64,000 nucleotides of DNA, from positions 5,962,166-6,026,165 of the forward strand of contig NC_135778.1 of the NCBI RefSeq assembly GCF_028453695.1. Reading direction: 5' to 3'. Of this stretch, positions 44,977 to 57,596 are shown piece after piece (position 1 is the first letter of the stretch; every line of letters begins with the position of its first letter). Both the position numbers and the translations under genes were made by a program. The notes below the pieces were generated by a model that was given only the letters and a program-made list of their open reading frames with translations, did not search any database and had not been told where the DNA came from. The stretch comes from Augochlora pura. Taxonomy: Eukaryota; Arthropoda; Insecta; Hymenoptera; Halictidae.

Positions 44977-47458
44977 GAGTCTTTGTCGTCGTTCGCTAAA
45001 TTTGACGATAAGCAACGCGATCTAAATATAGCGCGACGATTTATTTCGAGAGTAGTGGTGTAGCCGTAGAGCAAGGAGTTCGTATGTTAATTGTACGTAA
45101 CGCGTCGCCGAATTGACGATAGTCTCGATTTCTGAGGTCAGCCGTCCGGGTTAAATATCGATGCTACGCTTCGCGACTGCGCGAACCGCGGGGCCCTCTC
45201 CGCTTATTGCCTATCCCTCCGCCGATCTTAGAGTCCCCGTGGAAACGCGAAGGATAACCAGTTCGCGCCGCGGCGTTCGCGTTTTACGAAACGTCGCGGG
45301 AATCTTATAGGAGTGTCGTTGGCCCCCCTACGCGTGTCGAAACATTGTCGCGCGACAGGTTTGCTAATAAACGTTTATTTATAAACGGCAGGAGTCCGAT
45401 AAGCCGCACAACCGCCTCTTGACTTCTGTAAGGCTCCGATTCGAAAGTGATAATTAGAATAGTCGCGCGGACACTGTTCAATATTTCCACGAGCAACGTT
45501 AAAAACTGGCTGATTTTATAGAGAAAATATATGGAATTCTGTTTGAGATAATACATTATTCACGATTCAAATAATATTTCAAATAGGACATAAAAATCAG
45601 TATATGAAATGTCTTATTATTACTAGATAACTAAAGTAGAAAACTTTATTTTACGATCTAAAGCATAATATAAAATATTTTTTATTGTAAAAATATAAAA
45701 AAAAAGAATAATTCTCATAGTTTCTAACCGGAAAATAATTTGTGAACAATTACGTCTTTAAAATATTTTCCTTCCAAAAACGCACGCGCGATCCGAAACA
45801 AGATGTTCATTTACTATTTTCAATGTAATATTTGAATAAACAAGAGCAACGTTCTCGTGACACACTATTACCGCCTAGCATTTTATTGCTCCTTTGTCAA
45901 GTACGCGGTTGCCGGTAAGCCGGCGAGCGGCGGCAGTGTGCCCGACCATGTTTCGCATTATTGAAAGCAATTTCTGCCGGTCTGACGAACGCCTGTCGCG
46001 ACGGGCGTAGGCGTGACACGCATTGCAATGTATACCGGGTGTCTCTAATCATCGGAGAGCATTGAAACGATTAGCAGAGAGCGTTTTCGCGACGTCGGCA
46101 CCGGTTCTCTCTCGCGGTTCATTGACACCGTTGGCCCGGCCTGGGCACCCCGTCGCCCCCCTCGCCCCGCCGCTCCGCGAAATATACTTCCTAATCGAAT
46201 CAGATACACCGAGACCACCGCGTCACTTATCATTCCACCGTCGTTAATTCCATTTACAGGCCGTGCTGGCGCGCGGTTGTTTGCGTTAAATGCCTGGCAA
46301 GCTTCCTTTAATCGTGGGCTCAGGCTCCCGGCCGGCCGCGGATCCTCGTTGAATGGAATACCGATGCGATTACGGGGTCGCGATTACGCAGGAACGTGAT
46401 CGATTCGATCCCTTACCTCGCCCGTGATTACGGTTATGCAGCTCCAATCGGAGCTCTGTCGATCTTGAAGAAACGAATCTAATCTTATCTGAAACCGATT
46501 GCCGTCGATGATTAAATTTTCAGAAAAATCCGCGATATACGTATAACAATTGTATCACGCTTCATGACATAGATTGTAGGAGATCGAAGTTCTTGCAACA
46601 TTGTGAGAACAGCAAATGGCTGAATTTTTATTCTATGATCACAAGTTGGTGATGATCAGCTACTTTGTACGCGATAGGCTAGGCGGAAGGTAACAATGAT
46701 CGAGAAGCAAGAGTTGTTGCAAGATCTGATTAGTTGTGATTCACTTTGTAGACTACCATTAGAGCGTTTCGAAGAATTCTAGAGGGGAACCGATTCGTTT
46801 ACGCATTCGGAGGAGCAACCGAGCGAAGGCCGGTGCCGGTGTAGATCGCCGCGCGATAGGTCCCACGAAATCGTCTCTTGTTGCGTTCGCCTAAATCTAA
46901 CCGGCTTCCGCTGCGACCGACTTCCGGTCGAAGGGGGTTGCCCGTGCTGGAAATCACCGTGAGCGGAGAGAGAGAGAGAGGAGAACGACGCATTGTCATC
47001 GCTTCAACGATATTTCTCGGTGTCTGAGAGCCGGCATTGTTCCCCGATCATCCTCGCCAACAGATTCGATCTGCTTCTATTCTCGCCGCTGATGAGTTCA
47101 GATAATCCATTTAGCTAAGACAAAACATCCTCGTTGCCAGAAGAGTCCGACTTCCGTGCTTCGACGTCGCGAGACCGTCTTTCGCGTAACAGCGATTTCC
47201 CTTGGGATGATCGATTTGGTAATTTTTAAGTTATTGGTAATTTAAAATAGAATGTGAACGAGATTGAAACGAAAGATCGATGAGTTTCTTAGACTGCGGA
47301 GTTTCACAGAGAAAATGGTTTACTTTAGGAGAATTATAATTGCTTTCAATATCGTCTTTATTATATTAGATGGGTTTAGTGGAATGTTTATAATTGTAAA
47401 TGAACAATAATCTCGTATGTATTTGATTTGGAAAATTTCAGAGAACAAACTCGTTTTA

Positions 47459-47706
47459 TTAACCCTGTGCAGTCGGAGACATTTCAACCGGAAATCCAAA
47501 ATGTCTGTTCACACTGATGGTGTTTCCCTTTTTTATATAACCTGTTGCATATTATACATTATGGAATTGAATTTTTTGACTCGTGCAACAGTTAACAGTT
47601 CTTAACAATTTTATAGATATAAGTAAACGTGATAAAAATGATTTGAAAACGTGGCACGATCATTTTTATCCGCGCCTTAGAGTCGCCACTCGACCGCAAG
47701 GGCTTA
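47459..47706 (-). mobile_element. Family A MITE, diverged reverse copy
   Basis: Begins TTAACCCTGTGCAGTCGGAG and ends AGTCGCCACTCGACCGCAAG before GGCTTAA. Ends and the GCCTTAGAGTCGCCACTCG block place it in family A, but it is the most diverged full-length copy in the window. Confidence 0.65.
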
Positions 47707-48069
47707 ATACGTGTTGAAATGTTTTGAATTTATTGAAACATTGAGAGTGTAATTTGTGTTTAATGTAAGAATCTAACGCAACGTTGTTTATCAAGAATTA
47801 TGAACGAATCGATGAAGATTGACATTTACATTTCTTCAATCAAGTTGGTTAACTAAGATTCCACTCTCAATTAACTTTAATTTAACGTGAACCAAATATT
47901 GTTTCTATCTTTCCTATGTAATATACCATAATACCACAGTATAAAGTAGCAGTACCTCTATGATATATGTATAAATAATATACTTCGTCAAAGAAGTGCC
48001 ACAAGAAGTTCCTTGTTAAATTCGATCCACGAATCGCCACAACTACGTCCATCGCGCATGATTTAAGTA

Positions 48070-48312
48070 TTAACCCTCCTAGTACCGAACAACGATATAT
48101 CGTTGTTGGCTATTGTTGAAAAGATAGTTTTCTTAATATTTTTATTAAACAACAATTTCATTTCTTATTTCTTCTTCCTTTTTGAATTTGTTATTTATCA
48201 GGCTTTTCAGAATTCTTGCAATTTCTTTCCGAAATTTGATCAAACTACCACAAACGAGTTTTGAACATTTCGCTCAGAAACAGACTCTTTTGGCCGGTAC
48301 TGAGAGGGTTAA
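48070..48312. mobile_element. Family E TTAA MITE
   Basis: Begins TTAACCCTCCTAGTACCGAA and ends GGCCGGTACTGAGAGGGTTAA. Inverted ends match over about 12 of 14 bases with TTAA at both edges; 243 bp. Only one copy is seen in the window. Confidence 0.7.
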
Positions 48313-50818
48313 GCAAGGTATCAACAGCTCCGTCAACAATTTCGCCGCATTCAAAGTCCATTCGAAACCGATCCGGGATTCTGCACGGCAAAACGCGCCG
48401 CGGAACGCATAAAAATGTACATACAGTCGGCCGGGCGGCGGAACGTTGACCCAGAACCACCGCGTCGACCACCGCGACGCTTCAAATTTGCCGCGCCCGG
48501 GATTAACGTCCGCCTGTTCCCTGACAAACGGCCGTGGCTATCGGTAATTCAATTGCAAACCGATATCGACGCGATCCGCACAAATGATCCCGTCAATTAA
48601 TAACGGAGGCAACGCGTGCCCTCGATTAATTCCGCCATTCCGGCGGCGTCGCATCTGTCCGCCGGCGATACAATAACGCGATGCAAACGTTATTACGATC
48701 GTGCCGGGGCGCGCGGCGCAGCTTGGCGAGCAAATAACGCGGGGTCCGATCGGAAACCGGCGAGCGGTGTTCGTGCCGACGATAAAAGCGGGGGTGAAGT
48801 CGAGAAGATTCAACGTGCAGCACCAACCCCAAAGGTTTATCCACACGGCCCCCATGGGCGCGGGATTGGGATACGCCCAATCAGCGCGTTCCTGCGTGTG
48901 CAGGAACTACCGGTACGCGCCCAAGGCTGCAGGGCCTGGGAGCAGACAACCGGTGGTGCCGAGTGACTTTCCACACTCTACCGTCTCTGCAGGACATAAA
49001 AGTGGGGGTGGCCGGTTACGCCGAAAACGAACGTTCCCTGGATGTATAAACGGGGCCCCGGGGCGCGCGCAAGCGCGTACGACGACAGCGATAGGCTCGC
49101 CGGAGACGTCGGGCTCTAATTAGCCGGGCACAATTATCGTCGACCGCGCGCGCTCGTCGCGTCGGCTTCGTCGAAAACGACTCGATCGTGACCCGGCCCG
49201 ACAGCCGTGGATTCCGCGAGCAGCCGACCTGGCCCGGGGACAATGGTTCTCGGGCAACCGGTCGCACCTCTGCGGGCCTTTTATTGGTGCCGTTCGTCGC
49301 TCGTCGGATTAATAAATTGACGGCTCGGCGGGGCCAGGAGGGGGGACGAAGGGTGCCCCCCCCCTCTCCCCCGGTCCGCGGTGGGAATTTCAGGCGCACA
49401 AATCCGACCACGCGATGCGATACGTGCGCTACGAGAGAGGACACCGCGTCGAACTCTCCTCGGCCGTCGCTCCGCGCCGCGCCGCGCCCGCCCAATCCTT
49501 GCCCCGGCTCAATTTATTCACAATGGGCTCTTTCAACTGTTCGGTCCACGACGAATCTCTGGGTGTTACCGAGCGGCCCGGCCCGCAATCATGCGGGCGC
49601 TGTGTCGCGAGAGATGCGGCCGGAGGGGAAAAAATTATGGACGCCGTTTATCATGCGGCTCTACGCCGCACGGTGCACCGGACCGGTCACGAAGAGACCA
49701 AAAAGATTCGATACTGTAACTGTGCCGATTACTGCGCTCTTATAATAATCCTACTCGCATCTAGAATCAACGTTGTCATGTTGCGGATGTTGAATTTTTT
49801 CAATGAAATTTGATCTGTGATTTTCGTGATCGAATTTCTTGAATGAAATGCGGAAATTGATTTTTTAATTTCTGATAACGATGTGATGTGCTTCTGCCGT
49901 TATGTTGTTAGAGAACTGGCGAAACACGCGACAAAGGAAAATGAAAGAAATAGGAAGATAATGCTCTTAAAAATAACAAAATTAACTACTATGGGTTTAA
50001 CTATGTATTAGGTTATGTTCGATCTCTCATTCTTTAGATAAGATTTTTGAACAAAGATTTGAAACAAAGTTTCAGTTCTTGAACTCGTCTAAAAAATTCA
50101 TCCACGGATAATCCACAATGACTACACGATTTTTTTCATAAATACTTTTAATACCTGAGTCTATGACTTTATCTATAATAATATCACATTAAGACTACTT
50201 CAACGTAAATAAAAAAACACTTTGATTCATATCTTCATCGTAAGCAGAACGGGAGGTATTGAATTTTATTCCAAAAACCAGCATTTCGTTTCCCGTTTTA
50301 ATCTTTTCCCGACGCTTTTTCCGATCGTTTATCGGGCAATCGGGAATGATAAGAAGACTTCCATTATCAGCGGATTCGTTACACGGCGGTGAATACTTTA
50401 GAACTTCGGAATCTCTCTGACGTTCCTATCTGGTGACGGTGGCATATTGTGAAACTCGTGGAAAATTCATTTGGTTTCGGGAGCCGACCAGTTCGATCAG
50501 ATAAGACGCTAATCGGAAATTTACATCACCCGAACCGGGAGAGGTCGCGGGGTCGTTCGCTTGAACCGTTGCCGGATCGAGGTAAATGTGAAAGCAAAAG
50601 TGTCGCACGAAAGCCGTATAGACCGGAGTTACGTAAGAGTTTTTGGCTACATTTCGTGAACACGACCGGTTATTGCTGAATTAGCTTGACGGTGTATAAA
50701 TCTCAATAAGAATATAGTTAATTATCTTGACCAGCATTGACTAGTACGTCAAGATTTCGGGGAAGGGAAGATCATCTTTGAACACGTCCTATGTATTAAA
50801 TACATATGCATTAAATAC
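48313..50818. other. CpG-rich block then AT-rich DNA, no gene recognised
   Basis: 48360-49740 is the longest GC- and CpG-rich block in the window. Open frames overlap on up to four frames here, which is expected where stop codons are rare; none shows a domain. It could hold an unseen promoter. Confidence 0.4.
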
Positions 50819-51066
50819 ATTAACCCTTTGCACTCGGAGCCATTTTAATTGTAAATTTGAAATAATTTTTCTGGTTCGTGGCATTTCCATTCTATTTAAC
50901 AAAATAAACTTTTATACATACAAAATTTATTTTTGTGACTCTTACCAACAGCTTTACTACTTGACAACTTTTTAAATCCTAAACCTTATTGTTACAAAAA
51001 TTATTTTGGAATGAAATAGAATAATTTTAATGGTGCCTTAGTCACCACTCGAGTGCAAAGGGTTAA
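50819..51066 (-). mobile_element. Family A MITE, reverse copy with intact TTAA ends
   Basis: Begins TTAACCCTTTGCACTCGGAG and ends CTCGAGTGCAAAGGGTTAA. Both TTAA target duplications are present and the inverted repeats are nearly perfect, so this is one of the youngest-looking copies. Confidence 0.88.
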
Positions 51067-51414
51067 ATACATATTAAATACATTGTCTTTCAGACTAATA
51101 CACCACATGTATAAATTACTTTTTTGGTAACATTAATAAGCAGTAATAAATTAACAAACACTATAGATTAGATGTACATCAACATAATTCCCCTACGTTA
51201 CGTAATACAAGAAAGCACTTCATTCATTATTTACAGTTTTCATATTTTAGAATCGCAGAACAGAAGTTGCTTTCCTCCATAAAAGATTTCCAAAATATTG
51301 TGTTCCTTTTGCAATTCGTAAGTAATTGTAAAATTAAAGAAAAAAAAATTTTAACCATCAGCTGATAGCCTAGTCCTTCTATAATCTAAACACCAGTTCA
51401 AATCCTCTAGTTCA

Positions 51415-51610
51415 TTAACCCCTTGCACTATAACAACGTCTCAAACTCGTGATAAATATTCAATGCTAGATCTAATAAATATGAATATTATTAATTTCTT
51501 CTAAATGGAAATAGAATTGAATTCTTCTGTTATCAAAGTATAGAAACGAAGGCAAATGAAGACAAAATAGGACAAAAAATTGCCTGGCCCTATTAGGAAA
51601 ATTATTAAGT
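51415..51610 (-). mobile_element. Family B MITE, copy truncated at its right end
   Basis: Begins TTAACCCCTTGCACTATAAC and runs through AAACTCGTGATAAATATTCA. It closely matches the reverse complement of the copy at 55998-56229, up to GCCCTATTAGGAAAAT. The matching inverted end is missing. Confidence 0.7.
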
Positions 51611-53184
51611 ACGAACAAGTGCTAGTCGTTACAGCATGAAAACAACGATAGCGCAAGGTATTAAGAAAGTTATTGCGTTTCGCAAGGCGTACGAATACTT
51701 TAGTCCGTCGCAGTAGATTCGTTTGCCATCCGAAGATACACAGCTCCGAAAAGCCAAGGACATATATATCCTAAACAAGTTCCACTCAACAGGTGAAAAA
51801 AAAACCCGTTCCACGAGAGCGCGATCTTGCCTCGCAGCATTGAAGAACGACCGTCCCACAGTTTCCTCTTCGGATTCCATAATTAAACGGTACTGTTCGG
51901 CCAGAATCATGATCAGCGCCGGAACGCCGTTTACGTTCCGTATCTCTGGACGAGACTCTTCTACCCTCCCCATGCGTCATCGCAATTAAGCCACGGAAAT
52001 CCTTCGCGGAGGGGGAGAGCGGGGTCTAAGCCGGGACCGTTTAACGCAGCAGATAACTTCGATAACCCAATAAGCGGGTTGGATCAAGATTGCAGCACGC
52101 GGAGCGCATTATTGGGCCGGAGTCACACGGGCCGAACCGGACCAAGAGAGAGAGAAAGAGGGAGAGAGAGAGAGAGAGTCGGTCGAGAACGGTGTTCCGA
52201 GCCGATTTGCACCGGCGGATGAATTATTTTAGGCCAGGTCTCGTAGCACAATACGCGCGCACAAGTATATCTGGCCCGATTGCGGTTTGCCCGCTTTGTC
52301 TGGAGAACTCGCTCGGGGGCGTAGATATAGCCGACATCCTGCTTCGTTCATTCCCGACGATAATTCCCTGCAACACCCCGCGAGCACACTCGAGTTATCG
52401 CGATTGGTCACACGTGCGAAGTGGCCCGTTCGCTCTCGCCTCTCTTCCCCCTTCCCTCTTTCTCCGTCGCGTTTCTGTCTCTTCCTCCCCCCGCTCCCCC
52501 CCGGCCGCCGCGCTTTGGTACTTAGACCGCGTGATTCAATGCGCCCGCTTGTAAAATCGCGGCTGCAGATTGCGCGCGCTCGCTCCGAGCGTCCGCTTAA
52601 CGACTCGTCGATTGGCCAACACCAGGATCCTCGCGGTTTTCGACGATCGCCCCGACCTTGCCTTGTTTCTCCAGCTCGAGATCTTTCTTTCTGCTTGTTA
52701 TGCTCTCTTTATTTATTCTTATTGCCTTAACCCCTTTTCGTGTCGAACAGAAAACAGGTACCCGTGCGAAGCTAACCGGACGAATTTAACGAATTCGCTA
52801 AGGAAAAGGCTCACAAAAACGAAACTGAGAATGATATTTACATAGTTTAAGAAGCAACGCATCACGGAAGAATTGGAGAAGTTTTATAAATAATAGTTTT
52901 ATTAATTTATTTTTCGATAAAGTTCTTCCGCAATGCGAATAGTAAGCTTTTGTTATAACCTTCATAAGGCTATTTAAATGGACGCGGTTTATTTGTCACC
53001 GTTTCATAGAGTTTGTTCCGGCGTCCTCTTCCGGTAGGTCACGGAATTTTATGGTGACTCGCTCGCTACAGGAATGACGTAATTCGCGAGTTTAGTCTAC
53101 ATGGAAGCACGATCTGCGAGTGTTAGGTAACAGAATAGTTACTCGGTTATTGAATTAAGAATTCAGACGTTATATATTCGGATT
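51611..53184. other. Non-coding, includes CpG-rich block
   Basis: 52000-52720 is CpG-rich with a pyrimidine-rich tract (52430-52510). A minus-strand open frame of 114 codons at 51629-51973 has no recognised domain. Confidence 0.4.
52146..52180. repeat. (GA)n microsatellite
   Basis: GA repeat interrupted by AAGAGG, inside a CpG-rich block. Confidence 0.85.
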
Positions 53185-53280
53185 ATAATATTAATTTATC
53201 TATTATATTAATATTAATTTATTCATTATATTAATATTAATTTATTTATTATATTAACATTAATTAATTTATTATTAATT
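53185..53280. repeat. AT-only tandem repeat, unit about 26 bp
   Basis: TATATTAATATTAATTTAT recurs three times and then decays. It lies just left of the assembly gap. Confidence 0.75.
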
Positions 53281-53296
53281 CGAATTATTTTACGAA

Positions 53297-53369
53297 CGTT
53301 AAGCCTACCGCGATTAAATGACCGGTGTCCATCTTAAAATTACAGAAGTTATAAAGCTCCTTTCATTCN
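53297..53369 (+). mobile_element. Family C left end, cut by the assembly gap
   Basis: GTTAAGCCTACCGCGATTAA, followed by ATGACCGG, matches the left end of the copy at 43236. The sequence then runs into the run of N, so the rest of the element is in or beyond the gap. Confidence 0.5.
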
Positions 53370-53468
53370 NNNNNNNNNNNNNNNNNNNNNNNNNNNNNNN
53401 NNNNNNNNNNNNNNNNNNNNNNNNNNNNNNNNNNNNNNNNNNNNNNNNNNNNNNNNNNNNNNNNNNNN
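53370..53468. other. Assembly gap (run of N)
   Basis: 99 undetermined bases. The left flank is a family C element end and an AT-only tandem repeat; the right flank is a local duplication. Repeats probably caused the break. Confidence 1.
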
Positions 53469-53593
53469 GAGCGATAGGAAACTCTACGATCACGTAGTTT
53501 CCATAAAGATAGTAACATTTATTTTATCGCGACGCTGCTTAAAATCGTAATTAAATTGTGGATCTCTGCGCAAAATAGAAATTTAATGCACTG

Positions 53594-53948
53594 ATTGCAA
53601 GGAAGTGGTGTCATTTTGAAATGACCTTCTTTTCTAATAATATTAATGAAATGAAACCAGCGTGTTAATATTCTGCAATTCTTTTAATCTTTTTATCTTT
53701 ATTATTCATGGTTTAATATTGCATCGAGTGACGTGATTATCAGCCGCGACTGTTATTTCTTTATTTTTTTGTACTGTATTATATATATTATTATATTATA
53801 ATATATATACCGGTTGCAAGGAAGCGGAGTGATTTCTTTTCTAATAATATTAATGAGACGAAACTAGCGTGTTAATATTCTGCAATTCTTTCAATCTTTT
53901 TATCTTTATTATCTATAGTTTAACGTTACATCGACTGTTGCGATTATT
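53594..53948. repeat. Local direct duplication right of the assembly gap
   Basis: The segment at about 53594-53748 and that at about 53812-53948 share GTTGCAAGGAAG-type starts, CTTTTCTAATAATATTAATG, GCGTGTTAATATTCTGCAAT and ATCTTTTTATCTTTATTAT. They differ at scattered positions, so the duplication is real and not an assembly echo. Confidence 0.8.
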
Positions 53949-53952
53949 CGCT

Positions 53953-54052
53953 ACTGAATAAAATGCACTTTATTGCATAAAATAGAAATACTATAAGCCA
54001 GAAAAGTTACTTCAGGTTTCCAGTGAAAGTTGCTTCAAGTGCAAAGCGTTAA
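53953..54052 (+). mobile_element. Family A MITE fragment (right end only)
   Basis: Contains GCATAAAATAGAAATA, GCCAGAAAAGTTACTTC and the right end GCTTCAAGTGCAAAGCGTTAA. The left half is absent. Confidence 0.65.
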
Positions 54053-55046
54053 GTATGTTCTTCTTTTAACAAGCTTTAATTTATTTTCTAGACTGTAATT
54101 AAGGACGCGACAATAAAAATGTTATAAAAATCGAGACCGTTCGTCGCACGGTGTGTTTTTCGCGTGAAAAATCGCTGATAGCGGTCGAAAGTGTGCGTGA
54201 CAGAGATTCGAATTATTTAAGCACGTATCCGAATGGGAACGGGGGAATGCTTGAGGAATGGTAGATTAGGTAGCCGCGACACGGCGAATCACGTATGAAA
54301 CATTTGTTTACGCGGGGCGCCTCGCTTTATCGGTCATGTACTTGTGAACAATTGCGATAATGCCGTCCCAGTGTTTCCAAGTTATTATGTGTATTCGTGC
54401 TCGTGCGTCGTTCGTCACCGCATTCCAGCGACTCGTGCGTATTTATGGTGTTCGTGGGCAGAGTCGGGGAAGATCGCGGAAAATTTCCTTTCCCGGTTTA
54501 ATGATCCGCTAATTGGTAAAATGAAGTTACAGTTTTACGAAGAAATGATACATAAAGATTCGTTTATCTGTAGCTAATTCGGTGCGTGAATATTTTTGTT
54601 ACTTATCTGTAGCTTTCTTTGCGCATAACTCGTGGTCTTGCGATTGTTTGAATGAATTATTAAAAGAACTTTGACATACAAAAATAAAGCATAAAGATTC
54701 GTAATTTATATTTAGCTTCCGTTATTGTAAAACCCATGTGCGCTATAACAATGAGTTATTTTTGGTATAAACAAGGTAATATAGGAGTAGCTGAGAAGAT
54801 TAACCAGAGCGGGGTAAAACAACGTTGACTGTAGTAAAGAACAGACGCAGTAAAAGTTAATTCAAAGATTACTGTGTGCTTATTGTAAACAATAAATAGC
54901 TTATTTATTATTCAAAAAAATATTTCATGGACATCGAAATATAATTCGATATTTCCTAAAAATGAAAGTAAAAGAAGACGTACGAGAAACAAAAGTTGTC
55001 TGCATTTATCGGAGAAATAATTAACGATAAAGAAGTACTAATCAAC
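54053..55046. other. Non-coding stretch, nothing recognised
   Basis: No family member, no convincing exon; one 77-codon open frame without a domain. Confidence 0.4.
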
Positions 55047-55292
55047 TTAACTCTTTGCACTCGAGCGGCGACACTGAGGCACCACTGAAATAATTACAGC
55101 GTGTCCCAAAATAATTTTTATATTATGAAAAATTAGATTTCGAAAATTATTAAAAATATAATTATTGTTGCATGAGTTATAAAATTCAATTTCATATGCA
55201 TCAAATACATTTTGTCCTGTAAAATGTCCTGTAACATGTCAGACAAGTTATTTCAATATTACAGTGAAAATGGCTTCGAATGCAAAGGGTTA
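55047..55292 (+). mobile_element. Family A MITE, forward copy
   Basis: Begins CTTAACTCTTTGCACTCGAG and ends GGCTTCGAATGCAAAGGGTTA. The interior contains the GGCGACACTGAGGCACCACT block. Confidence 0.84.
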
Positions 55293-55334
55293 GCTATGAG
55301 AGGAATCGTAGAGCAAGGTGAAAGATTGTCCAAA

Positions 55335-55452
55335 CATCGGATATCTAGAGTTTTCATTATCCGAACATGTTGTACGTGCAAATAGCGCGCGCGCGGCCAT
55401 GTAGTCGTGCCCCCTTAATTAGTTGGGATAATCGAGGTTCCATTGTAAACGA
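55335..55452. mobile_element. Fragment with a pogo/Tigger-like end
   Basis: GGGATAATCGAGGTTCCATTGTA at 55428-55450 is the inverted form of the same end type, and CATTATCCGAAC lies about 70 bp to the left. Only one terminus is convincing. Confidence 0.35.
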
Positions 55453-55997
55453 ACAGTTCTGTCCCGACAATCTCGACTAAACTATTCAGCATGCGAAATC
55501 GTACAATGATATCAGCAGCAACTACACGGCCGTGACGGTTAGGTACAAACATTTGTTCAACGCCGACTGCGTCGAGTAACGAACCCCCGTACGACTTTCA
55601 CGTACTCGACAAAGAAGAAACTTTCGGTATCTCGACGAAGGATTTACAGAAGGTCGAACTCACGAGCGCCGGCACTGACTGCTTCGTACAGCATTTCCAG
55701 CCATAGAATTTCCTCGAAATCCCTTCTGTTTTCCCCATTTCCTCTTCTTTATTTTTATTTCTTCCCTTCTTCTCTCCCCCACCTTCCCTTTTTTCCTATC
55801 TTATCGTTTCTTTCGCCCTTATTCTCCCTTCGCCGATCTCACCTCCCCCTATTTCTGTCTCTCGCATTCGTTTTCTTAAGTCCTGCCCCTAAATATTTTA
55901 ACCACCTTTTCTATGCTTTTGTTTACCGATCTCCCTCCTTGCTATCTTGTCGGAATGTCCTCTTTTAGTACAGACGTTGCTTGTTTATAACATTGGC

Positions 55998-56229
55998 TTA
56001 ACCACTTGCACTACGATTCCTTCAACGCTGCGTTGATTAACCTTTAATATTTTCCTAAATAGGAACAAATAATTTTTGTTTTTTGTACTGTCTTTATTTA
56101 ATTTCGTCTCCAGACTTTGAAGGCGAAAGAATTCAATTTGATTTCGATTCAGTAGAAATTTTTCATTTTAGAAGAAATTAGATTGAATATTTATCACGAG
56201 TCTGACTCGTTATTATAGTGAGGGGTTAA
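55998..56229 (+). mobile_element. Family B MITE, complete copy
   Basis: Begins TTAACCACTTGCACTACGAT and ends TTATTATAGTGAGGGGTTAA, with TTAA at both ends. This is the only copy in the window complete at both ends with both TTAA sites. Confidence 0.78.
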
Positions 56230-57350
56230 TGAGCAATGCTCAATGGTAACGTAGAGTTTATCGTAATTTGATTAGTTCCTACTTGAAAGAGTCACCTTGA
56301 AAGAGTATGAATAAAGAACCCTGTGCATTATTTCCAGCCAAAATAATTAAGAGACGTGAGATTAATAGAATTTACCACGGCTACACTGTATTCTGATTTT
56401 ATAGCGAGGACAATAGATGGAATAACACCAAAGAAGCACCGTTAAAATTCTGTTAAAAAATGAAAAACGGAAACGAACGATTAATTCTTGGTTTTCAAAG
56501 AATCGCTCCCTATTAAAAGTGAATTCCAATAGCAGAAAATCCCTGGTTCGAGATTGAATATTTCACAGGCGGCAGAGAGATCGATGCCTTCCGATTTTTC
56601 TCTCTGGCATGGCAAGACAGTTCGCGGTGCTGCCGGCCTCGAGGAGAGCACGTAACTTTTCACGAACGGCACCTTCGCTCGGAAGCATCAACCTTGAAAC
56701 GCTTCGTTTCACCGATCGTCCGTTCCTTCGGTTCTGAATCACCGCAGATAGCATCGTTATCTTCGCCATTAAGAGGCCGGAGTTCCTTCGGTATGCGTGT
56801 CGACGCGTCGCGTCGGTTGGAACCTAACCGCTTCGAGGGGGGAGAGCAAAAAAAAAATAAACGCGCGGCAGGCGATGCTCTTCTCGGAGCTGTCGTTTCG
56901 TGGAGCACGATAAGACGGGGAAATGCGTACCTCTCTGGAAATAGTTTCACCGACGACTACGCCCCGGTTTCTCTTTGGCGCGGGCACGATAACGAAATTA
57001 TCGCCTCCGATTCGAGGCAATTAACCGCTGAACGTTCGTCGAACATCGGGTGCGTATATTTAACCTCTTAGACGCGGCTGAATTTTCCGCGGCGTACGAC
57101 GGTGTTCGCCGCGAAATACGCGTCACAGCTACGCGTCGCGATATGCAACGAACAATGTTGTTTTCTATTCAATTATAATTTGTCTTCAAAATATGATACG
57201 TATATGATACTTCGGCTTATATTGTCGCACTGACGCCACATGTCTATTCGTTCAATTATCTTAATACTATTGGAGATCTAACTTATCGACCTATTTACGC
57301 GGCGAATTTAATATAAGTAAGGATGATTTCCTTACACGGATACTTGAATT

Positions 57351-57596
57351 TTAACCCTTTGCACACGAAGCCATTTTAGCTCTAAATCTAAAATAATTTT
57401 TCTAGGTTATACTATTTCCATTTTATGTGACAAAATGTAGTTTTTAAATATTACATTGTTTCTTGTGACTCGTACCAATAGTTTTACTGTTAAGAATTTT
57501 TTAAATCTAAGCTTTGGTAGTATAAAATTCATTTTGGGACGTGACAGAATAATTTTAGTGGTGCCTCAGAGTCACCACTCGAGTGCAAAGGGTTGA
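57351..57596 (-). mobile_element. Family A MITE, reverse copy
   Basis: Begins TTAACCCTTTGCACACGAAG and ends CACTCGAGTGCAAAGGGTTG. The block TGGTGCCTCAGAGTCACCAC precedes the right end. Confidence 0.87.

Larger units (their letters stand above)
42615..47458. other. Intron of the LRR gene / non-coding
   Basis: Starts with the splice donor of the LRR exon. It holds a family C element, a (GA)n repeat, and CpG-rich patches at 43740-44210, 45130-45300 and 45900-46400. No exon is recognised. Confidence 0.4.

Noticed and set aside
49016..49813. Overlapping open frames up to 185 codons on both strands
   Set aside because: Multiple frames are open together in CpG-rich DNA and none has a domain or splice support; base composition explains them.
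51629..51973. Minus-strand 114-codon frame with a hydrophobic C-terminus
   Set aside because: No family resemblance and no promoter, acceptor or donor I could defend; kept only as a note on the stretch.
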